From Elusimicrobia bacterium GWA2_62_23 (GTDB taxonomy: Bacteria > Elusimicrobiota > Elusimicrobia > Elusimicrobiales > UBA9959), in assembly GCA_001799635.1 (NCBI GenBank), contig MGTV01000039.1:1-64000 (forward strand): 64,000 nucleotides of DNA, in the 5' to 3' direction. Below, one piece after another: positions 8,054-17,449 of this stretch. The position numbers and the translations under genes are program-made. Below the pieces are notes generated by a model. It did no database searches and had not been told where the DNA came from. It saw nothing but the letters and a program-made list of their open reading frames with translations. Within the stretch, counting starts at the first letter, position 1, and every line of letters begins with the position of its first letter.

Positions 8054-9982
8054 ATGAAGCAACTACGGACCGGGTGGTTAAGACCTCCGGTCCGTTTTAT
8101 ATTTTCGGCCCTGCTGCTGCTGGCCGCGCCGTTGCTGGCCGTAACGCCGGAGCAGGAACTGCGCCGCCTCGCCCTGCGCCAGGAGGCGGCCAAGGCCGAA
8201 GCCTGGCGGGACAAGTACTGGCTGCGCCTGGTCTATTACGAAAAGAACCTTTTCGGCGGCTACAAGAGCCATTCCGTAAATCCCAACTTCTACCTTTCCA
8301 AGTGGGGCAGGATCAGCCCCAGGCTGGAACTGGAAGCGGCCGTGGACGGCTTTTTCTTCGACGGCAAGGACGACGATTCCCCCGAGTGCCGCTTCCCGGA
8401 GCGCTACCACTGGCTGCGTAAGAAGCTCGGGCTCGAGAGTTCGGAATTCAGCCGCCGCTGCGAGTCTTTCGAGGAGTGGAGAAACTCCCTCGACACGGAG
8501 TCGGTCAGCCTGCTGTTCGCGGCCGGCTACCTCAACAACCCCTCTACCCTATACGGCCATACCTTCCTGCGCCTGCACAAGCGCGGCGGGGCCGGCGCCG
8601 ACCTGCTGGACTACACCATAAACTACGCCGCCACCGCAGACGCCGACAGCGGCATGCTGTTCGCCCTGAAGGGCCTGGCCGGCCGCTATCCGGGACAGTT
8701 CTCCACCATTCCCTACTACCTCAAGATCCAGGAATACCACAACCTGGAGAACCGGGACCTCTGGGGTTTTCCCCTCTACCTGAAGCCCGACGAAATAGAC
8801 CGCCTGATGCGCCATTGCTGGGAACTGGGCAAGGCGGCCTTCCCTTACTATTTCTTCACCCGCAACTGCTCCTGGCAGCTCATGCCGCTGCTGGACATAG
8901 TAAAGCCGGAGCTCAAACTCTCCAGCCGCTTCCGCTACTGGGTAATTCCCTCTGATACCGCCAAGGCCGTACTGGAGGGGTCCCTTCCCGGCGTGCCGGA
9001 CTGGCGGCCCTCGCTCTGGAAGACGGTGGATTGGAAGCGCTCTCAGCTTACCCGGGACGAACAAGAACAGGTGCTTGAACTGACCCGCGGCGACCAACAG
9101 GCGGCCCTGAAAAAACTGGAAGCTTTCCCCCCTGGCATAAAGGCGGCCGTGCTCGAGACCGCCGCGGATTATCTCAGCTGGCGCTTTTACGCCGGGCGCA
9201 TAAATAAGGAAACCCTGGACGGCCGCACCGACCCGCTGTTGGCCGCCCGGGCCGCGCTGGGGCAGCAGGTCACCTTTACCGGCGGACCGCAACGCCCCGC
9301 CGACATCAGGGACGCCCACGAGAGCCTCAGGGCCGGCGTCGGGGTGGTGGCCCTCAGGAACGGAACGGCCTACGACCTGAACTGGCGCTACGCCGTTCAG
9401 GACCTGCTCGACGACCCGTCTGGTTACCTCCCCGACGCCGTACTGGAGATGGGCGCTTTCAAGGTCCGCTACGAGCAGCGCTATAACAGGTACTACTTCA
9501 AGGAAGCCCGGGTGGTAAAGGTGATGAGCTTGAATCCCTGGGACAACTGGGTGCAGCGCCCCTCCTGGGAAATAGGCGCCGGTTTCGAGCAGGCCGACGA
9601 GACGGGCCGGCAGGCCGGCGGTTCGGCCATCTGGACCATGAACGCCGGCTCCGGCGTAGCGGCCGAGTGGCGCGGGCCGGTGCGCCAGCTCTGGTACCTG
9701 CTCGCGCAGGCCGACGGCGGCCTGGGCGGGGCGCTGGACTCCCGCTGGCGCGCGGGCCCCGGAGTTAAGGGCGGCGTCCTGGCCGAGAAGGGCCCGGTGC
9801 GCGCCCTCTTCGAGGCTCGCTACATTGCCTACACTTTCGGCGACACCGACCCTCTCTGGGCCGGCACGGCCGCCGCCTCGCTCAAGTTGTCCAAGGATTC
9901 AGCCCTGCGCGCCGAGTATTCCTGGCGCGGCGAAGTGAAAGAGGCCGGCCTCTACTACAACACCTTCATCTTCCCGCCGTGA
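8054..9982 (+). CDS. DUF4105 (Lnb-type periplasmic) domain protein
   Basis: SLLFAAGYLNNPSTLYGHTFLRLH...DYTINYAA...GRYPGQFSTIPYYLKIQEYHNLENRDLWGFPLYL...YYFFTRNCSWQLMPLLDI. Confidence 0.88.
   Translation: MKQLRTGWLRPPVRFIFSALLLLAAPLLAVTPEQELRRLALRQEAAKAEAWRDKYWLRLVYYEKNLFGGYKSHSVNPNFYLSKWGRISPRLELEAAVDGFFFDGKDDDSPECRFPERYHWLRKKLGLESSEFSRRCESFEEWRNSLDTESVSLLFAAGYLNNPSTLYGHTFLRLHKRGGAGADLLDYTINYAATADADSGMLFALKGLAGRYPGQFSTIPYYLKIQEYHNLENRDLWGFPLYLKPDEIDRLMRHCWELGKAAFPYYFFTRNCSWQLMPLLDIVKPELKLSSRFRYWVIPSDTAKAVLEGSLPGVPDWRPSLWKTVDWKRSQLTRDEQEQVLELTRGDQQAALKKLEAFPPGIKAAVLETAADYLSWRFYAGRINKETLDGRTDPLLAARAALGQQVTFTGGPQRPADIRDAHESLRAGVGVVALRNGTAYDLNWRYAVQDLLDDPSGYLPDAVLEMGAFKVRYEQRYNRYYFKEARVVKVMSLNPWDNWVQRPSWEIGAGFEQADETGRQAGGSAIWTMNAGSGVAAEWRGPVRQLWYLLAQADGGLGGALDSRWRAGPGVKGGVLAEKGPVRALFEARYIAYTFGDTDPLWAGTAAASLKLSKDSALRAEYSWRGEVKEAGLYYNTFIFPP
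8065..8105 (+). terminator. Terminator-like hairpin overlapping the first codons of the DUF4105 gene
   Basis: ACGGACCGG (8065-8073) pairs perfectly with CCGGTCCGT (8087-8095), followed by TTTATATTTT. Confidence 0.55.
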
Positions 9983-10803
9983 AGCCTGCCCGCGCCCTGC
10001 TCCTCCTTCCGCTGGCCGCCCTGTGCGGCTGCACGCGCCTTTTCTTCCACCCCGAAACGCGCGTCTTCGCCGATCCCGCCGCCGCCGGCATGAAATACGA
10101 GGTTATCAAGTTCACTTCAGAAGACGGCACGGCGCTCACCGGCCTGTTCTTCCCCGCCGCCGGGGAAGCGCGCGCCACCGTGGTGGGCTTCCACGGCAAC
10201 GCGCAGAACATGACGGCGCATTTTGTCTACTCGGCCTGGCTGGCCGCCGAGGGCTACAATGTCTTTATAGTGGATTACCGCGGCTACGGGGCTTCGGGCG
10301 GCAAGGCTAGCCTGGACGGCGTGGTGATGGACGCGCGGGCGGCGCTCGCCCATTCGCTGAAACTCCCGGGCGCGCGGCCCGACAGAATAGTGGTTTTCGG
10401 ACAGAGCCTCGGCGGTGCGGTGGCCGTGGCTGCCGTGGCGCAATCCGGCTTCAAGCCTGCCGCGCTGGTGCTGGAAGGAACTTTTTATTCTTACCGGGGC
10501 GTGGCCTCGGCGTCGCTGCGCCGGCACTGGCTCACCTGGCCGCTGGCCTGGCTGCCTTGGCTGGCGGTGAGCGGCAGACATTCCCCTTCGGATTTTATCG
10601 CCGGAATTGCCTGCCCCAAACTGTTCCTGCATTCCGAGAACGACGGCACGGTGCCGTTCAGCCAGGGCAAAAAGCTCTACGACGCCGCGCCGCAGCCTAA
10701 AGAGTTCTGGACGGTGCCCGGCGGGCACATAGAGGCCTTCGGCCTCTACCGGGAGACCTTCGGGCCCCGGCTCCTGGCTTTCCTTGAAAAAATAACCGGT
10801 TAG
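9979..10803 (+). CDS. Alpha/beta hydrolase, predicted lipoprotein
   Basis: LLPLAALCGCTRLFFHP lipobox; FGQSLGGAVAVA nucleophile elbow; GGHIEAF His region. Confidence 0.85.
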   Translation: MKPARALLLLPLAALCGCTRLFFHPETRVFADPAAAGMKYEVIKFTSEDGTALTGLFFPAAGEARATVVGFHGNAQNMTAHFVYSAWLAAEGYNVFIVDYRGYGASGGKASLDGVVMDARAALAHSLKLPGARPDRIVVFGQSLGGAVAVAAVAQSGFKPAALVLEGTFYSYRGVASASLRRHWLTWPLAWLPWLAVSGRHSPSDFIAGIACPKLFLHSENDGTVPFSQGKKLYDAAPQPKEFWTVPGGHIEAFGLYRETFGPRLLAFLEKITG

Positions 10804-10808
10804 GCGGC

Positions 10809-13800
10809 TTACTTCTCCGGGGTTTCCCCGAGTTCCCTTAGGGCGGTCTTGAGCGCTTCCTCGTGGCGCCTGCTTTCCAGCGGGGCCATGAGGCTGTAGG
10901 CGCAGGGCACCACCAGCAGGGTCAGCAGCGTCGAGAGCAGCACGCCCCCGATGACCACCAGGGCCATGGGGATGCGCGTTTCGGCTCCGGGGCCGTAGCC
11001 CAGGGCCGGCGGTATGGCGGCGGCGATAGTGGCGAAAGAGGTCATGAGGATGGGGCGCAGGCGGACCGGGCAGGCTTCCAGCAGCGCCTCGTCCACGCCC
11101 AGCCCGCCCTCGCGGCGCCTGTTGTTGGTGAAATCCACCAGCAGGATGGAGTTCTTCTTCACTATGCCCATGAGCAGGATCAGGCCTATCATGCTGTAGA
11201 TGGAGAGCGAGTGCCCGCCGAGCTTCAGCGCTATGAAGGCGCCCGTTAGGCTGAAGGGGAGGGCCAGCAGCACCGTGAACGGGTGCAGGAAGCTGTTGAA
11301 CTGCGACGCCAGGATCATGTAGGCCACGAATACGCCCAGCACCAGGGCGAAATAGAGGCTGCCGAAGGATTCCTGGAAGGTCTTGGAGGTGCCCGAGAAC
11401 ACCACCCTGTAGCCGTCGGGCAGGATCTCCTTGGCCAGCCGTTCCACTTCCTTTATGGCCTGCTCCTGAGAAGAGCCCTGCGCCACGTTGGCGAACACGC
11501 CTATGGCGCGTTCGCGGTTCTTGCGCGAAATAGTCAGCAGCGTGGTCTTCTGCTCCACCTTCACCACTTCGGAGAGCCGTATAACTTCCCCCCGGTTATT
11601 GCGCACCCAGATCTTGTTTATGTCCTTGGGGTCGCTGCGGTCGCGCCCCAGCAACTGCACCCGGATGTCGTAGCGCTTGCCGCCGCGGGTGAACTTGCCC
11701 GCGCGCACCCCGCCTATCATGGAATTCACCGCGTCACCGATCGAAGCCACGCTCACGCCGCGGGCGGCCGCTTTCTCGCGGTCGGGCACCACCTGCACTT
11801 CGGGCATGCCCTCCTGGTAATCCGTGTCTATGTCCGCCATGCTGCCGGAGGCGGTCATCCCCTGCATCAGCAGGCGGCTGTACTCGCCCAGTTTCTCCCA
11901 GTTGGGGCCGCGCACGCTGAACTCCACCGGGAAGCCGCGCTGGGCCGTAAAGCCGCCGAGCGACGGGTCCTGGATGGCCGCGCGCCTCACGCCGGGGATG
12001 GAATTGAGGGGCTTGCGCGCATAGCGCATGAACTCCTGCTGGGTGGGCGGGCGTTTCTGGCCCGGCAGCGGCACGCGTTCGGCGGGCGGCTTCATGGCTA
12101 TCATCAGCATGCCCTGGTTCACCTGCCCGCCGCCGAAGCCGCCGCTATTCGCCATGAAGGTGCGGATGTTCGGCTGGGCCATGGCCCATTTCTCCGCCTC
12201 TTCCATGGCCTTGGCGGTGACCTCCAGCGGGGTCCCCACCGGCATCTGCACGCGCGCGAGGAACCGGCTCTGGTCCTGCGCCGGAGAGAATTCCTTGGGG
12301 ATGAACATTACCAGAGACATGGAGGCCGCGAAGATAATTACGGCTGCGGTTATGACCGCCCAGCGGTGCCGCAACAGGCGCGCCAGGAGCGCGGCGTAAG
12401 AGCGGCGGGCCCGTTCCATTAAAGCGTCCATGGCGCGGCCTATCCACAGCGAGCGTTCGGCGTCCACGAACTGCGAACAGCGCATGGGCGTGAGGGTGAG
12501 GGCCTCCAGCAGGGAAAGCATCACGGCGGCCGTCATGGTAACGCCGAACTGGAAGAAGAACTTGCCTATGATCCCCTGCATGAACACCACCGGCAGGAAG
12601 ATGGCGAGGATGGCCACCGAGGCCGCCATGGCGGGGAAGGTCATTTCCCGCGCGCCCAGGATGGCGGCTCGCACGCGCCCCTCCCCCTTCTCGTTATGGC
12701 GCACTATGTTCTCCAGCATCATGATGGCGTCGTCCACCACTATGCCTATGGCCAGCGTCAGGCCCAGCAGGGTGAAGGTGTTGAGCGTGAAGCCCATGAA
12801 GTAAAGGACCAGGAACGACCCGACGATGGAAGTGGGGATGGCCAGCAGCACGTTGAACGTGGAGGACCACGAGCCCAGGAACAGCCAGCAGACAGCCGAG
12901 GTCAGGATCACCGACAGCACCAGGGTGAAATTCAGCTCGCGGGTGGATTCTTCTATGAAACGGGTGGAATCGTTCACCACCTCCAGGCGCATGCCTTCGG
13001 GCAGGTTCTTCTTTATTTCCTCTATCTTGGCCCTGACGCGCTTGGCGGTGGCCACCGCGTTGGAGCCCCGCTGCTTATTGATGCCCAGGCCCACGGCCCT
13101 CTTGCCCCAGTTGCGGGTAATGCGCCGCACGTCGGCCAGCCCGTCCTCCACCTTCGCCACGTCGGAAATATGGTAGGTGCGCCAGATGGCCGAGCCGCCG
13201 CGGCCCGCTATCACTATGCGCGAGAAAGCCTCGGGGGTGGGCGCTTCGCCCAGCACGCGCACGTTCAGTTCCTTCTTGCCGGTGTCTATGTAGCCGGCCG
13301 GCTGTTCCGCGTGCTGGGAGGCTATGGCGTTGAGAACGTCCGTGACCGTGAGCTGCGCCGCGTCCATCTTGTCGGCGTCCAGCCAGACGCGCAGGGCCGG
13401 GTCCACGTAGCCGCCCATGTTGACCTCGCCCACGCCTTCGATGATGCTGAGCTGGTCGCGCAGCACGTCGTTGGTGTAGTTCATCAGGTCCGCCACGGGC
13501 CTGTCGCCGGAGAGGGCCATCCAGATTATGGGCTGGTCCTCGGGGTTGGTCTTGGTGACCACGGGCGGGTCTATCTCTTTGGGCAGGTTGCGGGCGGCCT
13601 GGGAAACCTTGGCCTGCACTTCCTGCATGGCGTCGTCTATGTCGTGCTCCAGCTCGAACTCCAGCGTTATGCGCGCGGAGCCGCGCCGGGAGGAGGAAGA
13701 GATGTCCTTGATGCCGGCTATGGTCATGACGGCGCTTTCCAGCACGTCCGTCACCTGCGTTTCCATCACCTCCGGGGCGGCGCCCTCCAGGGAGACGCTG

Positions 13801-13940
13801 ATGTTTACTACAGGGTAATCCACGTCGGGCAGCTGGCTGATGCCCATGCGCCCGAAGCCGATGGCGCCGAAAACTATGAGGCCCAGCATCAGCATCCAGG
13901 CGAAGACGGGCCGCTTTATGGAAAGGTCGGAAAGGGTCAT
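10809..13940 (-). CDS. RND-family efflux permease (AcrB/MdtB-like)
   Basis: MTLSDLSIKRPVFAWMLMLGLIVFGAIGFGRMGISQLPDVDYPVVNISVSLEGAAPEVME...; 1043 aa; GIVVDDAIMMLENI. Confidence 0.95.
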   Translation of the reverse strand: MTLSDLSIKRPVFAWMLMLGLIVFGAIGFGRMGISQLPDVDYPVVNISVSLEGAAPEVMETQVTDVLESAVMTIAGIKDISSSSRRGSARITLEFELEHDIDDAMQEVQAKVSQAARNLPKEIDPPVVTKTNPEDQPIIWMALSGDRPVADLMNYTNDVLRDQLSIIEGVGEVNMGGYVDPALRVWLDADKMDAAQLTVTDVLNAIASQHAEQPAGYIDTGKKELNVRVLGEAPTPEAFSRIVIAGRGGSAIWRTYHISDVAKVEDGLADVRRITRNWGKRAVGLGINKQRGSNAVATAKRVRAKIEEIKKNLPEGMRLEVVNDSTRFIEESTRELNFTLVLSVILTSAVCWLFLGSWSSTFNVLLAIPTSIVGSFLVLYFMGFTLNTFTLLGLTLAIGIVVDDAIMMLENIVRHNEKGEGRVRAAILGAREMTFPAMAASVAILAIFLPVVFMQGIIGKFFFQFGVTMTAAVMLSLLEALTLTPMRCSQFVDAERSLWIGRAMDALMERARRSYAALLARLLRHRWAVITAAVIIFAASMSLVMFIPKEFSPAQDQSRFLARVQMPVGTPLEVTAKAMEEAEKWAMAQPNIRTFMANSGGFGGGQVNQGMLMIAMKPPAERVPLPGQKRPPTQQEFMRYARKPLNSIPGVRRAAIQDPSLGGFTAQRGFPVEFSVRGPNWEKLGEYSRLLMQGMTASGSMADIDTDYQEGMPEVQVVPDREKAAARGVSVASIGDAVNSMIGGVRAGKFTRGGKRYDIRVQLLGRDRSDPKDINKIWVRNNRGEVIRLSEVVKVEQKTTLLTISRKNRERAIGVFANVAQGSSQEQAIKEVERLAKEILPDGYRVVFSGTSKTFQESFGSLYFALVLGVFVAYMILASQFNSFLHPFTVLLALPFSLTGAFIALKLGGHSLSIYSMIGLILLMGIVKKNSILLVDFTNNRRREGGLGVDEALLEACPVRLRPILMTSFATIAAAIPPALGYGPGAETRIPMALVVIGGVLLSTLLTLLVVPCAYSLMAPLESRRHEEALKTALRELGETPEK

Positions 13941-15169
13941 TTGGTCTCCGGAGCCAGGCCCGCGGCCGTTTCCAGCCGCGCCGCGGCCAGGGCCGCCGCC
14001 GCTGTGGCGGCCTCCAGGTTGAGCGCCGTCTGCAGCGCCGAGTTCTGGGCGTTCAGGACGTCCAGGTTGGTCACAAGACCGTAAGTGTAATCCTTAGCCT
14101 GCAGGCGCGCGTTCTCGCCGGCCAGGGCCAGGGCCGCCCGGAGCGAGGCCATGACCAGCAGGGAATGGCGCAGGGAGGAATGGGCCTGCCGCACCTCGGC
14201 GAGGGCGGAACGCTCCGCCAGGGCCAGGGTGAGGGCGGCGGCCGAGACCTGCGCGCCGTACTGCTCGGCGGAGGCCTGGTTATAGCCGCCGGTATAGAGC
14301 GGGACCCGGAGCGTCAGGCCGGCGTCCCAGCGGTCGTCCTCATTGGGGGCCGGGCGCTTGAGGTAGTAATTGGCCGAGAGGTCCAGGGAAGGCAGGCCCA
14401 GGCGGCGCGCGGCGGCCTCTCCCGCCTGCGCGGCGCGCAGGGTCTGCCGGGCGGCGGCCACGTCGGGCCGGGAACGGGCGGCCAGCAGGTAGGGTTCCAG
14501 CTCCGGCAGCGCCGGCACGGCAGCGGCGGCGGGGGCCAGCGGGCCCTCCAGGCCGGTCAGGAAGCCAAGCGCGATCTGGGCGGAATTCTCGCCGGCCAGC
14601 TCGGAAGCCAGGGAGGCCTCGTCCTGGGCCAGCTGCGCTTTGGCAGCCAGCACTTCGCTGGCCCGGCTGCGGCCTATGGCCGCGCGGGTTTCAAGTTCCT
14701 TTACCCTGCCGGCTGTAACTTCCAGCTGGGCGCGGCGCACGGCTATCTCCGCGCGCCTGGCGGCCAGGTCTATGCAGGCGGCGGCCACGTCCAGGTAGAG
14801 TCCCTGCCGCGCCCTGGCCAGTTCCAGGCGGGCGGCTTCGGTGCGCGCCCCGGCCGCTTTCGCGGCCAGGTAGTCGCGCAGGCCGGAGAAAAGGTTGTAG
14901 CTCAGGTTCACGGCCGCCTGGCCGCGGCCCGGCGCGCCCTGCGCCGCGGTCTCGGAGGCGACGGCCGAGAGCTCCGGCCTGAACGCCGCGTCCTGCGCCC
15001 GCCGGAAGGCCTCCAGCTGCCGCACCCCTTCCCCCCCGGCCGCCAGTGTTTCGCTGCGCCGCAGGGCCAGGTTGAAGGCCTCGTCCAGGGTCAGGGGCCG
15101 CGCCTCCTGGGCCGTCGCGGCGGAGCAGGCGCATAACAGGAGGATAAGCAGGGAGGAGGAGGTTTTCAT
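13937..15169 (-). CDS. TolC-family outer membrane efflux protein
   Basis: Signal peptide, heptad-rich alpha-barrel-like sequence; overlaps the RND start by 4 bp. Confidence 0.88.
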   Translation of the reverse strand: MKTSSSLLILLLCACSAATAQEARPLTLDEAFNLALRRSETLAAGGEGVRQLEAFRRAQDAAFRPELSAVASETAAQGAPGRGQAAVNLSYNLFSGLRDYLAAKAAGARTEAARLELARARQGLYLDVAAACIDLAARRAEIAVRRAQLEVTAGRVKELETRAAIGRSRASEVLAAKAQLAQDEASLASELAGENSAQIALGFLTGLEGPLAPAAAAVPALPELEPYLLAARSRPDVAAARQTLRAAQAGEAAARRLGLPSLDLSANYYLKRPAPNEDDRWDAGLTLRVPLYTGGYNQASAEQYGAQVSAAALTLALAERSALAEVRQAHSSLRHSLLVMASLRAALALAGENARLQAKDYTYGLVTNLDVLNAQNSALQTALNLEAATAAAALAAARLETAAGLAPETK

Positions 15170-15175
15170 TCTTTC

Positions 15176-16567
15176 TTATTGCCAATGGAAGATTACCGGC
15201 GGGATCAGCAGCAGCAGGGCCAGTACGAAGAAGAAGATCTGCGCCGGCAGCATCCACTTGAACCACTTGTCCCAGGGAATGCCGGCCAGGCCCAGCACGC
15301 CCATGGTGACGCCGGAGGTGGGCAGTACGGGGTTGATCCATCCCTCACCGAACTGGAAGGCCAGCACGGCTGTCTGCCGCGTCAGGCCCAGCACGTCGGT
15401 CAGCGGGGCCATCACGGGCATGGTGAGCGCTGCCTGGCCGGAGCCGGAATGCACAAAGAAGTTAATGGTCCCCTGCGCAACGAACATGGCCTGGGCCGCT
15501 ACCACCGGGTGCAGCTGCGAGATGAGGGCCGCCATGCCGTGCAGCATGGAGTCGAGGATCTTGCCGTCGGAAGCTATCACCAGCGTGGCCTTGGCGCAGG
15601 CTATGATGAGCGCCACGCCCACCATGTCCTTGGCCCCGGCCTTGAAGGCGTCGGTCAGTTCGTCCAGGCTCAGGTGGCCCACGAAGCCGGCGGCGAGGGC
15701 CAGCGTGAAGAACAGGGCCGCGATCTCAAGGATGAACCATTCGTACTTCATCACGCCGAAGACCAGGGCGAAGATGGAAAGCCCGAAGACCATCAGGACG
15801 AGTTTATGGCGCCAGAGGAAAGGCTCCAGTTTGTCGGCGTCCAGGTGGAACTCCTGCTTGCGCAGCTTGTCCAGTTCGAAGACCGGGCTTTTGGAAGGGT
15901 CCTTGCGGATGCGGGCGGCATAGAGCATTACGAAGGCGGTCATGCAGACGGTGCTTATCACCCAGATCAGCATGCGGTATTCCAGGCCGGAGCGGGGCGG
16001 CAGCTCCGCTATGCGCTGGGCTATACCCACTATGAAGGGATTAAGCGTGGAGCCCGCGAAGCCGGCCGCGGCGCCCAGGAAGGGAATGGCCGTGCCTACC
16101 AGCGAGTCGTAGCCGAGTGCTATCGCCAGCGGGATGAAGATGAGCACGAACGGCATGGTCTCCTCGCACATGCCGAACACCGAACCGGCCACGGAGAAGA
16201 CCACCATCGTCACCGGGATGAAAAATATCCTCAGGTGCGGGCGCTGCGCGAAAAAGGCCGCCAGGCGCTTGAGGCCGCTGGCGAGGGCCCCCGTGCGCTC
16301 TATCACCGAGAAGGCGCCGCCTATGACGAACAGGAAGACTATTATTTCCACGGATTTCACAAAGCCTTTTATGGGGGCCAGCAGCACCTTGGCGGGGCCC
16401 TGCGGCACGGTGGCGCCGGGAGTGAACGAATCCGCCACCACCAGGGTGCGGCCGTCCTTCTCTACCCGCTGATATTCCCCTCCGGGCAGCAGCCAGGTGC
16501 CGATGGCCACCAGCACCACCACCCCGTAGATCATCGCCAGCGTGTTTACCGAGAATTTGGTCTTCAT
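15176..16567 (-). CDS. YfcC-family (C4-dicarboxylate/amino-acid transporter-like) permease
   Basis: IYGVVVLVAIGTWLLPGGEYQRVEKDGRTLVVADSFTP...GSGQAALTMPVMAPLTDVLGLTRQTAVLAFQFGEG...NPVLPTSG. Confidence 0.85.
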   Translation of the reverse strand: MKTKFSVNTLAMIYGVVVLVAIGTWLLPGGEYQRVEKDGRTLVVADSFTPGATVPQGPAKVLLAPIKGFVKSVEIIVFLFVIGGAFSVIERTGALASGLKRLAAFFAQRPHLRIFFIPVTMVVFSVAGSVFGMCEETMPFVLIFIPLAIALGYDSLVGTAIPFLGAAAGFAGSTLNPFIVGIAQRIAELPPRSGLEYRMLIWVISTVCMTAFVMLYAARIRKDPSKSPVFELDKLRKQEFHLDADKLEPFLWRHKLVLMVFGLSIFALVFGVMKYEWFILEIAALFFTLALAAGFVGHLSLDELTDAFKAGAKDMVGVALIIACAKATLVIASDGKILDSMLHGMAALISQLHPVVAAQAMFVAQGTINFFVHSGSGQAALTMPVMAPLTDVLGLTRQTAVLAFQFGEGWINPVLPTSGVTMGVLGLAGIPWDKWFKWMLPAQIFFFVLALLLLIPPVIFHWQ

Positions 16568-16576
16568 GCGTCCTTG

Positions 16577-17449
16577 TTAAGGCTTGGGCAGCGTGTATTT
16601 GTCGCCGGCTTTCAGCAGGTGCAGCGTTATGCCGCGGGCGGCCAGGTGCCCCCTGCCGTCCTCGGAAACCTTCTCCCCTTTCGCTTTCTCGAACACGCTC
16701 ACCAGGCTGATGCCGGCCGCTTCACAGCTGCCGTCGGGGCTCATTATGAGGGCGGTGTTCTCGTCTATGCCTATGCCGGCGTTCAGGCCGGGATGCTCCA
16801 GGAGCACGCTGATCAGGCGGTTCTGGCGCTTGCGGGCCAGGAAATGCTGGTCCATCACTATGTTCTCCGGCACGAAGCCGAAGCCCTCGGCCGTGACCAC
16901 GGCGCTGGAGCGGATGGCGCTGAATGATTCTTCGTCCTTGCCGGCCAGGCGGTCGTCGCCGGTAAGCATTACCCGGCTCATGATGGCCGCCCCGGCGCTG
17001 GTGCCGGCCACTATGCCGCCTTCGCGGTGGATGCGGCGCATCTCTTCCAGCAGTTTAGTGCCGCCCACGAAGGAGAAAAGGGTTACCTGGTCGCCGCCGG
17101 TCATGTAGACAAGATTGGCCTTCCTGAATTTTTCCAGGATCTCCGGTTTGTCGGCCCCGCCCTTCGGGAACAAGACCCAATCTACGGAGCCGGCGCCCAG
17201 GCGCAGGAACTGTTCCGCCTGGTCCTTAGCCGCCCCGGCCGGGTCGCCGCTGGCCTGCGGGATTATGACGATGCGGGCGTTCTTGCCCCCGGCGAGTTCT
17301 ACCAGGCGGGCCGTGACCACGTCGTCGTTGCCGCCGCCGCCGATGATCACCACGCGTCCGCCACCGTTCGGCAGGTCTCCGGCCGCGGCCGGCACGGCTA
17401 ACAGGCTCAGGGCCAGGAACAGGGATTTTATTTTTTTATAAGCTGCCAT
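16577..17449 (-). CDS. Cyanophycinase-like peptidase S51 with signal peptide
   Basis: GGGRVVIIGGGGNDDVVT...VYMTGGDQ...GIVAGTSAGAAIMS serine motif...MDQHFLARKRQNRL. Confidence 0.88.
   Translation of the reverse strand: MAAYKKIKSLFLALSLLAVPAAAGDLPNGGGRVVIIGGGGNDDVVTARLVELAGGKNARIVIIPQASGDPAGAAKDQAEQFLRLGAGSVDWVLFPKGGADKPEILEKFRKANLVYMTGGDQVTLFSFVGGTKLLEEMRRIHREGGIVAGTSAGAAIMSRVMLTGDDRLAGKDEESFSAIRSSAVVTAEGFGFVPENIVMDQHFLARKRQNRLISVLLEHPGLNAGIGIDENTALIMSPDGSCEAAGISLVSVFEKAKGEKVSEDGRGHLAARGITLHLLKAGDKYTLPKP

Noticed and set aside
12696-14084. 462-aa plus-strand ORF (and 11283..12422)
   Set aside because: Antisense to the clear RND pump gene.
15179-16927. 582-aa plus-strand ORF
   Set aside because: Antisense to the YfcC-like and cyanophycinase-like genes; His/Gln/Gly-rich shadow frame.
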